Shown piece by piece: positions 40,881 to 48,926 of a DNA stretch of 64,000 nucleotides. A program made the position numbers and the translations under genes. The DNA is from an uncultured Phascolarctobacterium sp. (GTDB lineage Bacteria > Bacillota > Negativicutes > Acidaminococcales > Acidaminococcaceae), in the NCBI RefSeq assembly GCF_934190775.1, contig NZ_CAKPTG010000004.1:62001-126000 (forward strand), read 5' to 3'. The notes under the pieces were generated by a model. The model saw only the letters and a program-made list of their open reading frames with translations. It searched no databases and had not been told where the DNA came from. Numbering within the stretch: the first letter of the stretch is position 1; every line of letters begins with the position of its first letter.

Positions 40881-42890
40881 ATGAGAAATTTAAACAAAAA
40901 GAAGATAGCCTTGCTCACTGCCTGCGTTGTCAGCGCAGTCGGCCATATGGCATTTGCTGCTGAGGCAGATAATTATGATGAATACAGCGGTGCAGATTAC
41001 GTTGTGACTGCGACGAAGACACAGCTGGAGAAAAAAGAGGTTCCGCAAAGCGTTGAGGTTATTACCCAAGAGGATATCAAAAATACTGCTGCTTATAACG
41101 TGCGCGATGCCTTGCGTTTTGCAACCAACATTGATGTACAAGAGGTTGGCATGACCGGCAATGTGGTTATGGTTCGCGGTATGGAAAGCAAGCACACGTT
41201 GATTTTGGTTGACGGTCGTCGTATGGCTGCCGAAAACACCGGTTCTACAATGAATGCCTATGAGCTGAGCCGTATCAATCTTGCAGATGTAGAACGCATT
41301 GAAGTTATTCGTGGCAATGGTTCTGCTTTGTATGGCAGCGATGCTATGGGTGGCGTAATAAACATCATTACTAAGAAAGCAAACAAAGAACACGCAAGCA
41401 TCGGTGCTCATACCGGTACTAAAGAAATGGGTACAAACTTCTATTATTCTTCCGGTCGTCAAGGCAAAGTAAGTGTAAAAGCCAGCGGCGGTATTGAAGA
41501 TGTCCGTAAAGAGGTTAGCGGCTATTACAATAAAACCAAAGGCTACGATACCAACAGCTCCAATATGTATGGACCTCGCCGTTTCTTAAATCTTGGCTTT
41601 GATTATGCCTTTGATGCTAACCGTGGTCTTGCTTTAGATTTGAATTTTATGCGTGAACAATTCACCAGTAATAGCAGTGAAGGCACTGACAAAGGTGTTT
41701 ATAATTATGACAACAACCGTTCCGATTATGCTTTGACCTATTATGGCAAGGATAATAAAAACGATTATAATCTGCGTATGTATTACAATACATTGAAGAA
41801 AAGCAATGTAACAAATGAAAATAATGCTATTACCGATTTTGACCATACCTCGTATGATACTTTGGTGTTTGAAGGCAAAAACAGCATGAAGCTGAATGAT
41901 AAAAACACTATGACTTATGGCGCTGAATGGACTACGACCAATATGCGTGGTACACGTTTCGGCGGTGGCGGTGATAACAAATACAGCGAAACCTTTGCCG
42001 GTATCACTAAAGCAGGTTCTGAAAAGGATGTAGATACTTACGCTGCTTATCTGCAGGATGAATGGAAAATTACTGATAAATGGCTGCTTATTCCTGCTGT
42101 GCGTTTTGATCACCACAATGCCTTCGGTAGTCATACATCTCCTAAAATCGGCACTACATATAGCTTTAGCGATAATAGCCGCGTTAAGGTTAACTATGGC
42201 AAGAGCTTCCGCGCACCGACAGTATATGAACTGTATTCTACCATGGATAAACGCATGGGAATGATGAATGTTCAGGTATTAGGCAATCCTGATTTAAAAC
42301 CTGAGAAAGCAACTAATTTCGACATCGGTTTGGAAGCAGAGCAAGGTAAATGGTCCGGCAAATTGGGTTATTATCATAATGAAATTGATAATCTTATTGA
42401 TTCCGATATGTTCTATCAAGGCTATGTTCCCGGTGTCGGCATGGTTATCAAGAGCAAATACTACAATGTAGGCGAAGCGGAAATCAGTGGTGCAGAAGCA
42501 GAGGTTGGTTACAATTTCAATGATAACTGGAATGTGAAGGCTACTTATAACTATTTGGATGCCAAGGATAAAACCACTAATGCTCGTCTGAATAACAGAG
42601 CAAGACAAAACGGCGTTGTCCAATTAAGTTATACTGATAATGCAGAATTGCCGTTTACCGCAACTTTGTGGTCTAAGTGGTATGTAGATTATCTGTACAA
42701 GGTTTCCCGCAATGTTAATACTTATACCTTTAACACTTTTAACTTTGTTGCAGACAAGCAAATTACAAAAAATCTGCATGTTTATGCCGGTGTAGACAAT
42801 ATCTTTGACAAGACCTTACCCTATGATGAAAATCATAGCTATACTATTGACGGCCGCACCTGGCGTGTCGGCGCAGAGATGACCTTTTAA
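40881..42890 (+). CDS. TonB-dependent outer-membrane receptor
   Basis: A 669-residue outer-membrane beta-barrel importer. Signal peptide to about residue 26; TonB box-like region near YVVTATKT (residues 38-47); plug domain with LVDGRRM and IEVIRGNGSALYGSDAMGGVINIITK; barrel with FRAP at 443-446 and NPDL at 469-472; typical C-terminal aromatic end (VGAEMTF). The FRAP-NPDL stretch has no histidine but four methionines, so it differs from classical haem receptors. Substrate is likely an iron chelate, haem or corrinoid brought to the neighbouring ABC importer. Confidence 0.93.
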   Translation: MRNLNKKKIALLTACVVSAVGHMAFAAEADNYDEYSGADYVVTATKTQLEKKEVPQSVEVITQEDIKNTAAYNVRDALRFATNIDVQEVGMTGNVVMVRGMESKHTLILVDGRRMAAENTGSTMNAYELSRINLADVERIEVIRGNGSALYGSDAMGGVINIITKKANKEHASIGAHTGTKEMGTNFYYSSGRQGKVSVKASGGIEDVRKEVSGYYNKTKGYDTNSSNMYGPRRFLNLGFDYAFDANRGLALDLNFMREQFTSNSSEGTDKGVYNYDNNRSDYALTYYGKDNKNDYNLRMYYNTLKKSNVTNENNAITDFDHTSYDTLVFEGKNSMKLNDKNTMTYGAEWTTTNMRGTRFGGGGDNKYSETFAGITKAGSEKDVDTYAAYLQDEWKITDKWLLIPAVRFDHHNAFGSHTSPKIGTTYSFSDNSRVKVNYGKSFRAPTVYELYSTMDKRMGMMNVQVLGNPDLKPEKATNFDIGLEAEQGKWSGKLGYYHNEIDNLIDSDMFYQGYVPGVGMVIKSKYYNVGEAEISGAEAEVGYNFNDNWNVKATYNYLDAKDKTTNARLNNRARQNGVVQLSYTDNAELPFTATLWSKWYVDYLYKVSRNVNTYTFNTFNFVADKQITKNLHVYAGVDNIFDKTLPYDENHSYTIDGRTWRVGAEMTF

Positions 42891-42916
42891 TTAAAGTTTT
42901 GATTCCATAATATACA

Positions 42917-42954
42917 GCATACTGCTCCTTTCTGTACTTTGGGGAGCAGTATGC
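42917..42954 (+). other. Perfect 12-bp hairpin between receptor and exbB
   Basis: GCATACTGCTCC and GGAGCAGTATGC with a 14-nt loop. No T-run follows, so it may be an mRNA stabiliser or weak attenuator rather than a terminator, letting receptor transcripts continue at lower level into exbB. Confidence 0.6.
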
Positions 42955-43000
42955 ACCTCCTGTAAAAGTACGACAGCATTTGTAGATTTGTGAGGAAAAT

Positions 43001-43621
43001 ATGCAGGCAATAACAGATTTGATAATGTACTTTCATAAGGGCGGACTGGTTATGTGGCCGTTGCTCGCCTGTTCTATAATTGTGATAGCAATCGCCATTG
43101 AGCGGTTTATATATTATAAGAGCGTGGACAGCGGCGCTGTCTTTGCCTCCCGCTATTGTGCTGCCGTGCGCAGTGGTGATTTTGCTGTGGCGACGGAGCT
43201 GGCGCGCAAGGGCAGCGGTCAGTGCGCGCAGATGCTTGCCGATGTGGCGGCAATTGCAGGCGGTAAGGCCGAAAAGAGCGCCTTCCTCGAAAGCCGTGCC
43301 GGTATTTTTATGGCGACGCTGCGCGATAAGCTGGATTACCTGGGCATTATCGTAACGATGTCCCCGCTTTTGGGACTGTTGGGAACCATCGTAGGCATGA
43401 TCGGTGCCTTCAGCATTTTCAACGTGGAAACGGGTGCGCCGATGGCGATTACCGGCGGTATCGGTGAAGCACTGATTGCGACGGCGACAGGCTTGTGCGT
43501 GGCCATTCTTTCGCTGTGCGCGCATTCCTATTTCGCTCACCGTATGGACAATATGATTACGGATATGGAGCAGTGCTTCAGCGCGCTGTTGGAGGCTGAA
43601 ACAAGGAGAGCAAGATCATGA
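43001..43621 (+). CDS. exbB: ExbB/TolQ-family proton channel
   Basis: 206-residue inner-membrane protein with three hydrophobic spans: about residues 16-36, then a long cytoplasmic segment, then spans around 120-140 and 158-178. The conserved LGLLGTIVGMIGAF and GIGEALIATATGL motifs line the ion channel that powers TonB. Overlaps exbD by 4 nt. The motif set fits ExbB better than MotA because exbD and tonB follow directly. Confidence 0.92.
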   Translation: MQAITDLIMYFHKGGLVMWPLLACSIIVIAIAIERFIYYKSVDSGAVFASRYCAAVRSGDFAVATELARKGSGQCAQMLADVAAIAGGKAEKSAFLESRAGIFMATLRDKLDYLGIIVTMSPLLGLLGTIVGMIGAFSIFNVETGAPMAITGGIGEALIATATGLCVAILSLCAHSYFAHRMDNMITDMEQCFSALLEAETRRARS

Positions 43622-44025
43622 AGCTGCGAGATGTGCGTAACAGGAAAACGCCGCCGCTGATGATTATCCCGATGATCGATATTATGTTCTTCCTGCTGGT
43701 CTTTTTTATGCTGAGCACGATGTATATGATTGACCTGAAAACGATTCCGGTGAAGCTGCCGCAGGCTAAAAATGCGGCGACGGATACCACGACAACCTTT
43801 GCCGTGACGATGAAGGCCGACGGCAGCATTTATCTGGGAGATACCCAAACGGATGCGGAGGCCTTGGCGCTGCAGGCAGGGCTGGAGCAGAAGAAGAACA
43901 AAAACTTTGCCGTGGTTATTCGTGCGGAAAAGGCGCTGGAGTACGGCGAGGTGATTAAGCTGGTAGATAAGCTGAAGGGCGCAGGCGTAGCACGCTTCGG
44001 CCTGGCGACGGATGGCGGTAAGTAA
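43618..44025 (+). CDS. exbD: ExbD/TolR-family protein
   Basis: 135 residues: a short cytoplasmic tail, one membrane helix carrying the proton-relay aspartate in IPMIDIMFFLLVFFML (Asp near residue 20), and a periplasmic domain. It forms the stator complex with ExbB and TonB. Translationally coupled to exbB and two bases ahead of tonB. Confidence 0.93.
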   Translation: MKLRDVRNRKTPPLMIIPMIDIMFFLLVFFMLSTMYMIDLKTIPVKLPQAKNAATDTTTTFAVTMKADGSIYLGDTQTDAEALALQAGLEQKKNKNFAVVIRAEKALEYGEVIKLVDKLKGAGVARFGLATDGGK

Positions 44026-44027
44026 CG

Positions 44028-44807
44028 ATGAAGCAGATAGAAAAGCTGCAGGCGAAGGCACGTCAGCGCTTTGGCTTTTGCGGTTCACTGATAATACATT
44101 TTATATTGTTCGTCGCACTGGCGTTTTCCGGCGTCGTTGCCATGCAGCCGCCGGCTGCGGATGCTGATACCGTAGTGTTCTTTGATGCCGGAGGCGGAGG
44201 CGGCGGAGGCGGCGATGAAGCTGTCGCTGATGCTGCCGGCGAAGGCGAGGAAGAGCAGGTAGAAGACGTCGTGGAGGAAGAAATGATTACTTTGCCTGAC
44301 GGCAAGATAGAGCATAAGCAGGTTGTGAAGCATGTAGTAAAGCATGTGCCTGCAGGTGCTAAAAAAGGCAGCGGTAGTGGCAGCGGCGGCGGTCACGGAA
44401 CAGGACATGGCACCGGCACCGGTAGCGGTACGGGAGCAGGCAGCGGCAGTGGAAGCGGCGGCGGTCACGGTGCAGGACACGGCAGCGGCGTCGGCGATGG
44501 CGTTGGCCCCGGCATTGCACGCAATCCCAAGGTGCCTCCGCGCGTAGCCTCAACTGCGGCACCGTATTATCCGCCGGCGCTGCGTGATGCGGGAATCGGA
44601 GGGCGCGTTGTCGTGCGTGGCGTTGTAGGCATTGATGGGCGCGTAGAAAGCGCCGAAGTAGTGCGCTCCAGCGGCAACAGCACCTTGGACAACAACGCCC
44701 TCAGCGCCTTCTATAAATGGCGCTTCAGCCCCGCTAAAAACGACGTCGGCCAAAAAGTGCGCTGCTACTTCGTCCAAGGCTTCCCGTTTGTAATTGAATA
44801 TAAATAA
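44028..44807 (+). CDS. tonB: TonB-family energy transducer with Gly/His-rich linker
   Basis: 259 residues. An N-terminal membrane helix (about 20-38, SLIIHFILFVALAFSGV) keeps the signature histidine. A C-terminal TonB domain follows from about residue 178, with YYPPALRDAGIGGRVVVRGVVG and NNALSAFYKWRFSPA. The periplasm-spanning linker, normally Pro/Lys-rich, is here a polyacidic stretch followed by about 55 residues of Gly, Ser, His and Thr in GSGSG- and GGGHGTGHG-type repeats. That could be flexible or weakly metal-binding. It ends the exbB-exbD-tonB unit. Confidence 0.9.
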   Translation: MKQIEKLQAKARQRFGFCGSLIIHFILFVALAFSGVVAMQPPAADADTVVFFDAGGGGGGGGDEAVADAAGEGEEEQVEDVVEEEMITLPDGKIEHKQVVKHVVKHVPAGAKKGSGSGSGGGHGTGHGTGTGSGTGAGSGSGSGGGHGAGHGSGVGDGVGPGIARNPKVPPRVASTAAPYYPPALRDAGIGGRVVVRGVVGIDGRVESAEVVRSSGNSTLDNNALSAFYKWRFSPAKNDVGQKVRCYFVQGFPFVIEYK

Positions 44808-45296
44808 ACGGCTTTATGATAAGCTGATTTCACTTACACTTCGCTTAAAGTTTCGTTATGCATGTTAGTCTAAACTTCGCTTAAACAAACAGCACACCAA
44901 CCTAGGCGCTGCGCAGAATACACTTCGCTCAAATTTTCGTTGCGCTTGATAGTCAATCCTTCGCTCCGACAATTAGAACGTAACCCTTGGCGCTGCGCAG
45001 ACTGGAACGGACGACGGGCTCGCCAGAACCACGATGTCAAGCGAACAGCGCTCGCAATGGACAGGCACAGAAATTTTTCGCTGGAGCGTTGACACAACCT
45101 GCGGACGTACGCCACGCAAAAATCAGCAACGTGAAAAATTTAGCGAATCCAGTCGCCGGAATCCAGCGAAGCAGCCGTTAAGGGCGTTTTTTGGATACTT
45201 TTTGCCGCCCCGGGCAAAAAGTATCATGGCAACGCAAGAGTAACGGAAGCACGTCAATTCATAAATAATAATAATAAAACCCACAAGGAGAAAAAC
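44808..45296. repeat. Gene-free 489 bp with 84-bp tandem repeat and long hairpin
   Basis: Two tandem 84-bp units lie at 44835-44918 and 44919-45002, about three quarters identical by eye, both starting TACACTTCGCT and ending GGCGCTGCGCAGA. A perfect 13-bp stem GATACTTTTTGCC/GGCAAAAAGTATC occurs at 45194-45225. Short ORFs through this stretch look spurious. No clear promoter for the nifH-like gene was found; an AAGGAG ribosome site precedes it. Confidence 0.65.
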
Positions 45297-46061
45297 ATGA
45301 GAAAAATAGCAATCTACGGTAAAGGCGGCATCGGCAAATCCACCACCACCTCCAATTTATCCGCAGCGCTCGCATTAAAAGGCTACAAAGTAATGCAAGT
45401 AGGCTGCGACCCCAAAAGCGACAGCACCAAAAACCTCATGGAAGGCAAACGCATCCCCACAGTATTAGAACAACTGAAAGCAAAAGGCGAAGCCTTGAAA
45501 CTGGAAGACATCGTCTTTGAAGGCTTCGGCGGCGTTCTGTGCGTAGAAGCCGGCGGCCCCACCCCCGGCATCGGCTGTGCAGGCCGCGGCATCATCTCCG
45601 CCTTCGAAAAGCTGGCCGAGCTGGAAGCCTTTGAAACCTATAAGCCTGACATCGTCATCTACGACGTCTTAGGCGACGTAGTCTGCGGCGGCTTTGCCAT
45701 GCCCATTCGCGGAGGCTACGCACGCGAGGTATTCATCGTGTCCTCAGGCGAAATGATGGCCCTCTACGCAGCAAGCAACATCGCCCAGGCCATCAAAAAC
45801 TTCGGCCGTCGCGGCTACGCACGCTTAAAGGGCATCATCCTCAACGCGAAAAACATTGAGAACGAGCAGGAGCTGGTAGCCAAGGCTGCCGCAGAAATCG
45901 GCACCGAGGTTGTGCAGTACGTACCGCGCAGCGGCGATATCCAAATCGCCGAAAATCAGGGTGGTACCGTCAGCGAATTTGTCAAGGACTCTCCGATGGT
46001 ACAGGTATACAACGAATTAGCCGAGCGTGTGCTGGCTATGAGCGAAGACGAAGAAGAATAG
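45297..46061 (+). CDS. NifH-like ATPase / nitrogenase-reductase-family protein
   Basis: Homologue of nitrogenase Fe protein, BchL and CfbC: a homodimeric ATPase carrying one bridging [4Fe-4S] cluster and passing electrons to a component-1 partner. P-loop GKGGIGKST is at residues 9-17; switch I region QVGCDPKSDST follows; cluster ligands are Cys94 in GIGCAGRG and Cys130 in DVVCGGFAMP. The C-terminal GDIQIAENQG segment is conserved. At 254 residues it is slightly short. The two component-1-like genes follow within 10 bp and by overlap. It is nif-like, but absence of nifENB rules out assigning nitrogen fixation. Confidence 0.92.
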   Translation: MRKIAIYGKGGIGKSTTTSNLSAALALKGYKVMQVGCDPKSDSTKNLMEGKRIPTVLEQLKAKGEALKLEDIVFEGFGGVLCVEAGGPTPGIGCAGRGIISAFEKLAELEAFETYKPDIVIYDVLGDVVCGGFAMPIRGGYAREVFIVSSGEMMALYAASNIAQAIKNFGRRGYARLKGIILNAKNIENEQELVAKAAAEIGTEVVQYVPRSGDIQIAENQGGTVSEFVKDSPMVQVYNELAERVLAMSEDEEE

Positions 46062-46071
46062 GAGGCAATAC

Positions 46072-47583
46072 ATGGGCTTAAAGGAAGAAGCAATGTGGAA
46101 GATGGCTGAAAAAATGGGCATGCCCAAAAGCGCCATCGAAGCCATCAAGGCTAAGCAGAAAAACGGCGACAAGAGCGCTATGCCCGACATGGGCAAGATG
46201 ATGAGCATGATGCAAGACATGAAGGGTGACAAGAAGGACGAAATGCGCAAAATGGCTGAGAAAATGGGGATGCCACCGCAGGCTGCAGGCATGGACGGCA
46301 ACGAAATCTTAGGCCGTCTTAACCGCTTAAGCAAGGTGCAGACAATCAAGGACGTGCCCCAGCTCACAACAGCGCTGTTCCCCGGCACACACTGCCCGCT
46401 GATGGGCGCGGCGATGGTGGCAGGCGGTATCGACGATTGCCTGCTGGTAATTGTAGGCACGGACGAATGCAGCTATTACACCAAAAGCCTCACTATCAAC
46501 GAGCGCTACGGCGGTATTGCGGGACGCTGTGTTTCCGTAGTACTCGACAGCCATGACGTAACCTTCGGCAGCACCGAAAGCATGCACAAGGCGTTCAAAG
46601 AAATTGTAGCGGAATATCAGCCGAAATGCGTGATGCTCGTAACCACCTGCGTAATTGAGGTAATCGGTGATGATTACGACGCCATTGCCGCAGAGCTGAC
46701 AAAGCAGTACAGCATTCCGGTAATGGCGGTGCACACCGAGCACTTTAAGTGCGAGGATCACTTCCCCGGCTTGGAGCGTGCCATCACAGCTTGTGCCACA
46801 ATGATGCAAAAGCAGGACTGCGACGGCAGCGTCAACGTTCTGGGCCAGCGCATGGGCAACTTTGCCGATACGGAGCTGCACGCATTTTTAGCGGCGGCAG
46901 GCGTCAAGCTGGGCGTGCAACTGCCCAGCGGCTGTACTGCCGAGGAAATCCGCCGTGCTCCCGCAGCAAAGGTAAACATTGTTGTGCATGATATCGCACT
47001 GCCCTTGGCGCAGGCTATGCAGGAGCAGTACGGCATTCCTTACGTTTACTTCAACCGCTTTGCCGCACCGGAAAAAATTCTGCAGGCCTATCAGCATCTG
47101 TTTAATTATCTGGAGCTGCCGCTGCCTGCGGAGATCGGCGCTAAGTTTGAGGAATGCAAGGAAATGGAGCAGAAGGTGCTGCCTGAAGTAAAGGGTGTGC
47201 CCTATATCTACGGCAATACGCAGTATGACTGCTTTGAGCTCAACAGCTATCTGTGCAGCCTGGGCCTGGTGCCGCAGCTGATTCAGAGCAATAAGCTGAG
47301 CGAGGCTAATTTTGCGGATATCAAAAGCATTCTGGCGCAAACCGACCCGTACATCTGCAAGGCGGCGAATATCGCACCGCTGCAATATGTTTACGACGTA
47401 CTGCATCCGTGGTTCTACATGGGCCATGAATTCGGTGAGCGCCTGCGCCGTAAGGGCATCGCCCAACTGCACAGCGACCAGGCAGGCAAAATGCTGGGCT
47501 TTGAATGCAACACCTTCATGCTGCAGGCAGTAGCAAAGGCAGTCGCTGATGCGAAAAAATTCAGAGAGGAGGCCGGCCTGTGA
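46072..47583 (+). CDS. Nitrogenase component 1-like protein, cysteine-bearing subunit
   Basis: 503 residues in the oxidoreductase/nitrogenase component 1 family (NifD, BchN, CfbD relatives). Three cysteines sit at the P-cluster or NB-cluster positions: Cys108 in GTHCPLMG, Cys133 in GTDECSYYT and Cys193 in TTCVIEVIGDD. The FeMo-cofactor ligands of NifD are not recognisable. A unique N-terminal extension of about 76 residues contains 17 methionines and a duplicated KMAEKMGMP (residues 10-18 and 60-68). GTG or later starts are not favoured: GGAGG lies just upstream of ATG 46072. Overlaps the next gene by 4 nt. Confidence 0.88.
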   Translation: MGLKEEAMWKMAEKMGMPKSAIEAIKAKQKNGDKSAMPDMGKMMSMMQDMKGDKKDEMRKMAEKMGMPPQAAGMDGNEILGRLNRLSKVQTIKDVPQLTTALFPGTHCPLMGAAMVAGGIDDCLLVIVGTDECSYYTKSLTINERYGGIAGRCVSVVLDSHDVTFGSTESMHKAFKEIVAEYQPKCVMLVTTCVIEVIGDDYDAIAAELTKQYSIPVMAVHTEHFKCEDHFPGLERAITACATMMQKQDCDGSVNVLGQRMGNFADTELHAFLAAAGVKLGVQLPSGCTAEEIRRAPAAKVNIVVHDIALPLAQAMQEQYGIPYVYFNRFAAPEKILQAYQHLFNYLELPLPAEIGAKFEECKEMEQKVLPEVKGVPYIYGNTQYDCFELNSYLCSLGLVPQLIQSNKLSEANFADIKSILAQTDPYICKAANIAPLQYVYDVLHPWFYMGHEFGERLRRKGIAQLHSDQAGKMLGFECNTFMLQAVAKAVADAKKFREEAGL

Positions 47584-48803
47584 GCTTAGTAAGATTTTTA
47601 CCGACACCGTCGGACAGAATGGGAATTATCTGGAGCCTTTTGGCCGTACAGGGTGCTATCGTGCTGGAATACGGCCCCGCCGGAACCACACACTATAGCA
47701 TGGGCTTATACGGAGGCCTGGGCCTGCGCTTTCAAAACCGTATGTTCACCACGCATATGAGCGAGGATGATGTTGTTATTGGTGACGTAACACGTCTGGA
47801 GGATGCAATTATCGAACTGGATAAAAACTATGCGCCGAAGGTTATCTTCGTCGTAGCCTCCTCCATAACTGCCGTCATCGGCACCGACATCAAGGGCGTG
47901 TGCCGTTATATGCAAAACGAGGTCAAGGCTAAGCTTGTGGCCTTCGAGCAGGGCGGCTTCCGCGGTGATTACAGCGTCGGTCTGGCCGAAACCTACAAGC
48001 TGCTGGTACGCAATCTGCCAAAGAAGGATGCAGCGCAGGAGGCAGGAGTGTATAACATCATCGGCGCCTCTGCGTGGCGCTACCGCATGGCCAGCGACAT
48101 TTGGGAAGTGAAAAACCTGTTGGATGAAGCACTGGGACTGCGCTGCAACGCCTGCCTTTGCTGCGACACCAGCGTAGACGAGCTGCAGGCCATGGGCAAG
48201 GCACAGGTAAATATTGTGCTGGGCAACGAAGGCCTTGCTGCTGCCAAATACCTTGAAGAAAAATTCGGTACGCCTTATGTTTACGCCGTTCCCTACGGCT
48301 ACAGCGGCACCGTAAGCTTTTTGGAGCAGGTAGGCGCAGCGGTTGGCAAAGCTCCTGAGCCAATGGTGCTGATGCGCATCAAAATGAAGGAAATGGGCAT
48401 GTCCATGCTCAGCATGTTTGCCATGATGGGCGGCAGCAAGCCCAGACAGGCCGCAGTCAAGGGTGATTATGACCTGGTGCAGGGTGTTGGCGCTTTTCTG
48501 GAACAGGCAGGCATCACCGTGACGCACAAAATGTGCGCACACAGCCTGAAGGCCATCAGCGAACCGGCGGCAGACGTAGAAGCCTACACCGAGGAGGGCG
48601 AATGGCTGCAGGAAATCCGTGAGCTGCGCAACACGCTGCTTTTCGCAGACGATGTCGCACTTTCGCAGGCGGATGACAGCAATATGAAGGTGCTCGTCAG
48701 CGCACCGTTTATGAACGGCGTAGTGGCAACCCACCTGCCGTTTATGGGCGAAAAGGGTGCTGATTTCCTGCTGGAGCAGATTCAGGGTTATTATCAGAAA
48801 TAA
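47580..48803 (+). CDS. Nitrogenase component 1-like protein, cysteine-free partner
   Basis: 407-residue partner subunit in the NifK/BchB position. The fold markers are visible (EYGPAGTTHYSMG, THMSEDDVVIGD, VVASSITAVIGTDIKGV), but all three positions where NifK has cluster cysteines are other residues. So the pair would hold at most a three-cysteine cluster completed by a non-Cys ligand, as in dark-operative protochlorophyllide reductase. A methionine-rich stretch starts at Met262 (MVLMRIKMKEMGMSMLSMF). Substrate unknown. Translationally coupled to the preceding subunit. Confidence 0.85.
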   Translation: MSLVRFLPTPSDRMGIIWSLLAVQGAIVLEYGPAGTTHYSMGLYGGLGLRFQNRMFTTHMSEDDVVIGDVTRLEDAIIELDKNYAPKVIFVVASSITAVIGTDIKGVCRYMQNEVKAKLVAFEQGGFRGDYSVGLAETYKLLVRNLPKKDAAQEAGVYNIIGASAWRYRMASDIWEVKNLLDEALGLRCNACLCCDTSVDELQAMGKAQVNIVLGNEGLAAAKYLEEKFGTPYVYAVPYGYSGTVSFLEQVGAAVGKAPEPMVLMRIKMKEMGMSMLSMFAMMGGSKPRQAAVKGDYDLVQGVGAFLEQAGITVTHKMCAHSLKAISEPAADVEAYTEEGEWLQEIRELRNTLLFADDVALSQADDSNMKVLVSAPFMNGVVATHLPFMGEKGADFLLEQIQGYYQK

Positions 48804-48849
48804 ACGGTGGCAAAAAATTTTCAACGCCTTTTCATAAAAACTTCTCGTG

Positions 48850-48910
48850 TTACCTATTGCTAACCATTGGAAAACGTGCTACAATAAGCATGGAGTTAGC
48901 GACATCTAAC
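48850..48910 (+). promoter_or_regulatory. Promoter and operator-like sites for DUF3793-flavodoxin
   Basis: TTGCTA (48857-48862), 17-bp spacer, TACAAT (48880-48885) with a TG extended -10. TTACCTATTGCTAA (48850-48863) overlaps the -35 and fits the TTA-N6-GCTAA pattern of the importer promoter. A GTTAG/CTAAC dyad (48895-48910) lies downstream. Confidence 0.5.
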
Positions 48911-48926
48911 CGAAAGGAGAAGGGCT

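Noticed and set aside
44370..44520. Minisatellite or CRISPR-like repeat in the tonB region
   Set aside because: The repetition is the in-frame Gly/Ser/His linker of TonB, with no spacer pattern.
44987..45243. Short open frames between tonB and the NifH-like gene
   Set aside because: They cross the end of the tandem repeat and the 13-bp hairpin, have no ribosome sites and no coherent product.
45297..48803. True nitrogen fixation genes (nifHDK)
   Set aside because: No FeMo-cofactor ligands recognised, partner subunit has no P-cluster cysteines, and nifE, nifN, nifB are absent from the window.
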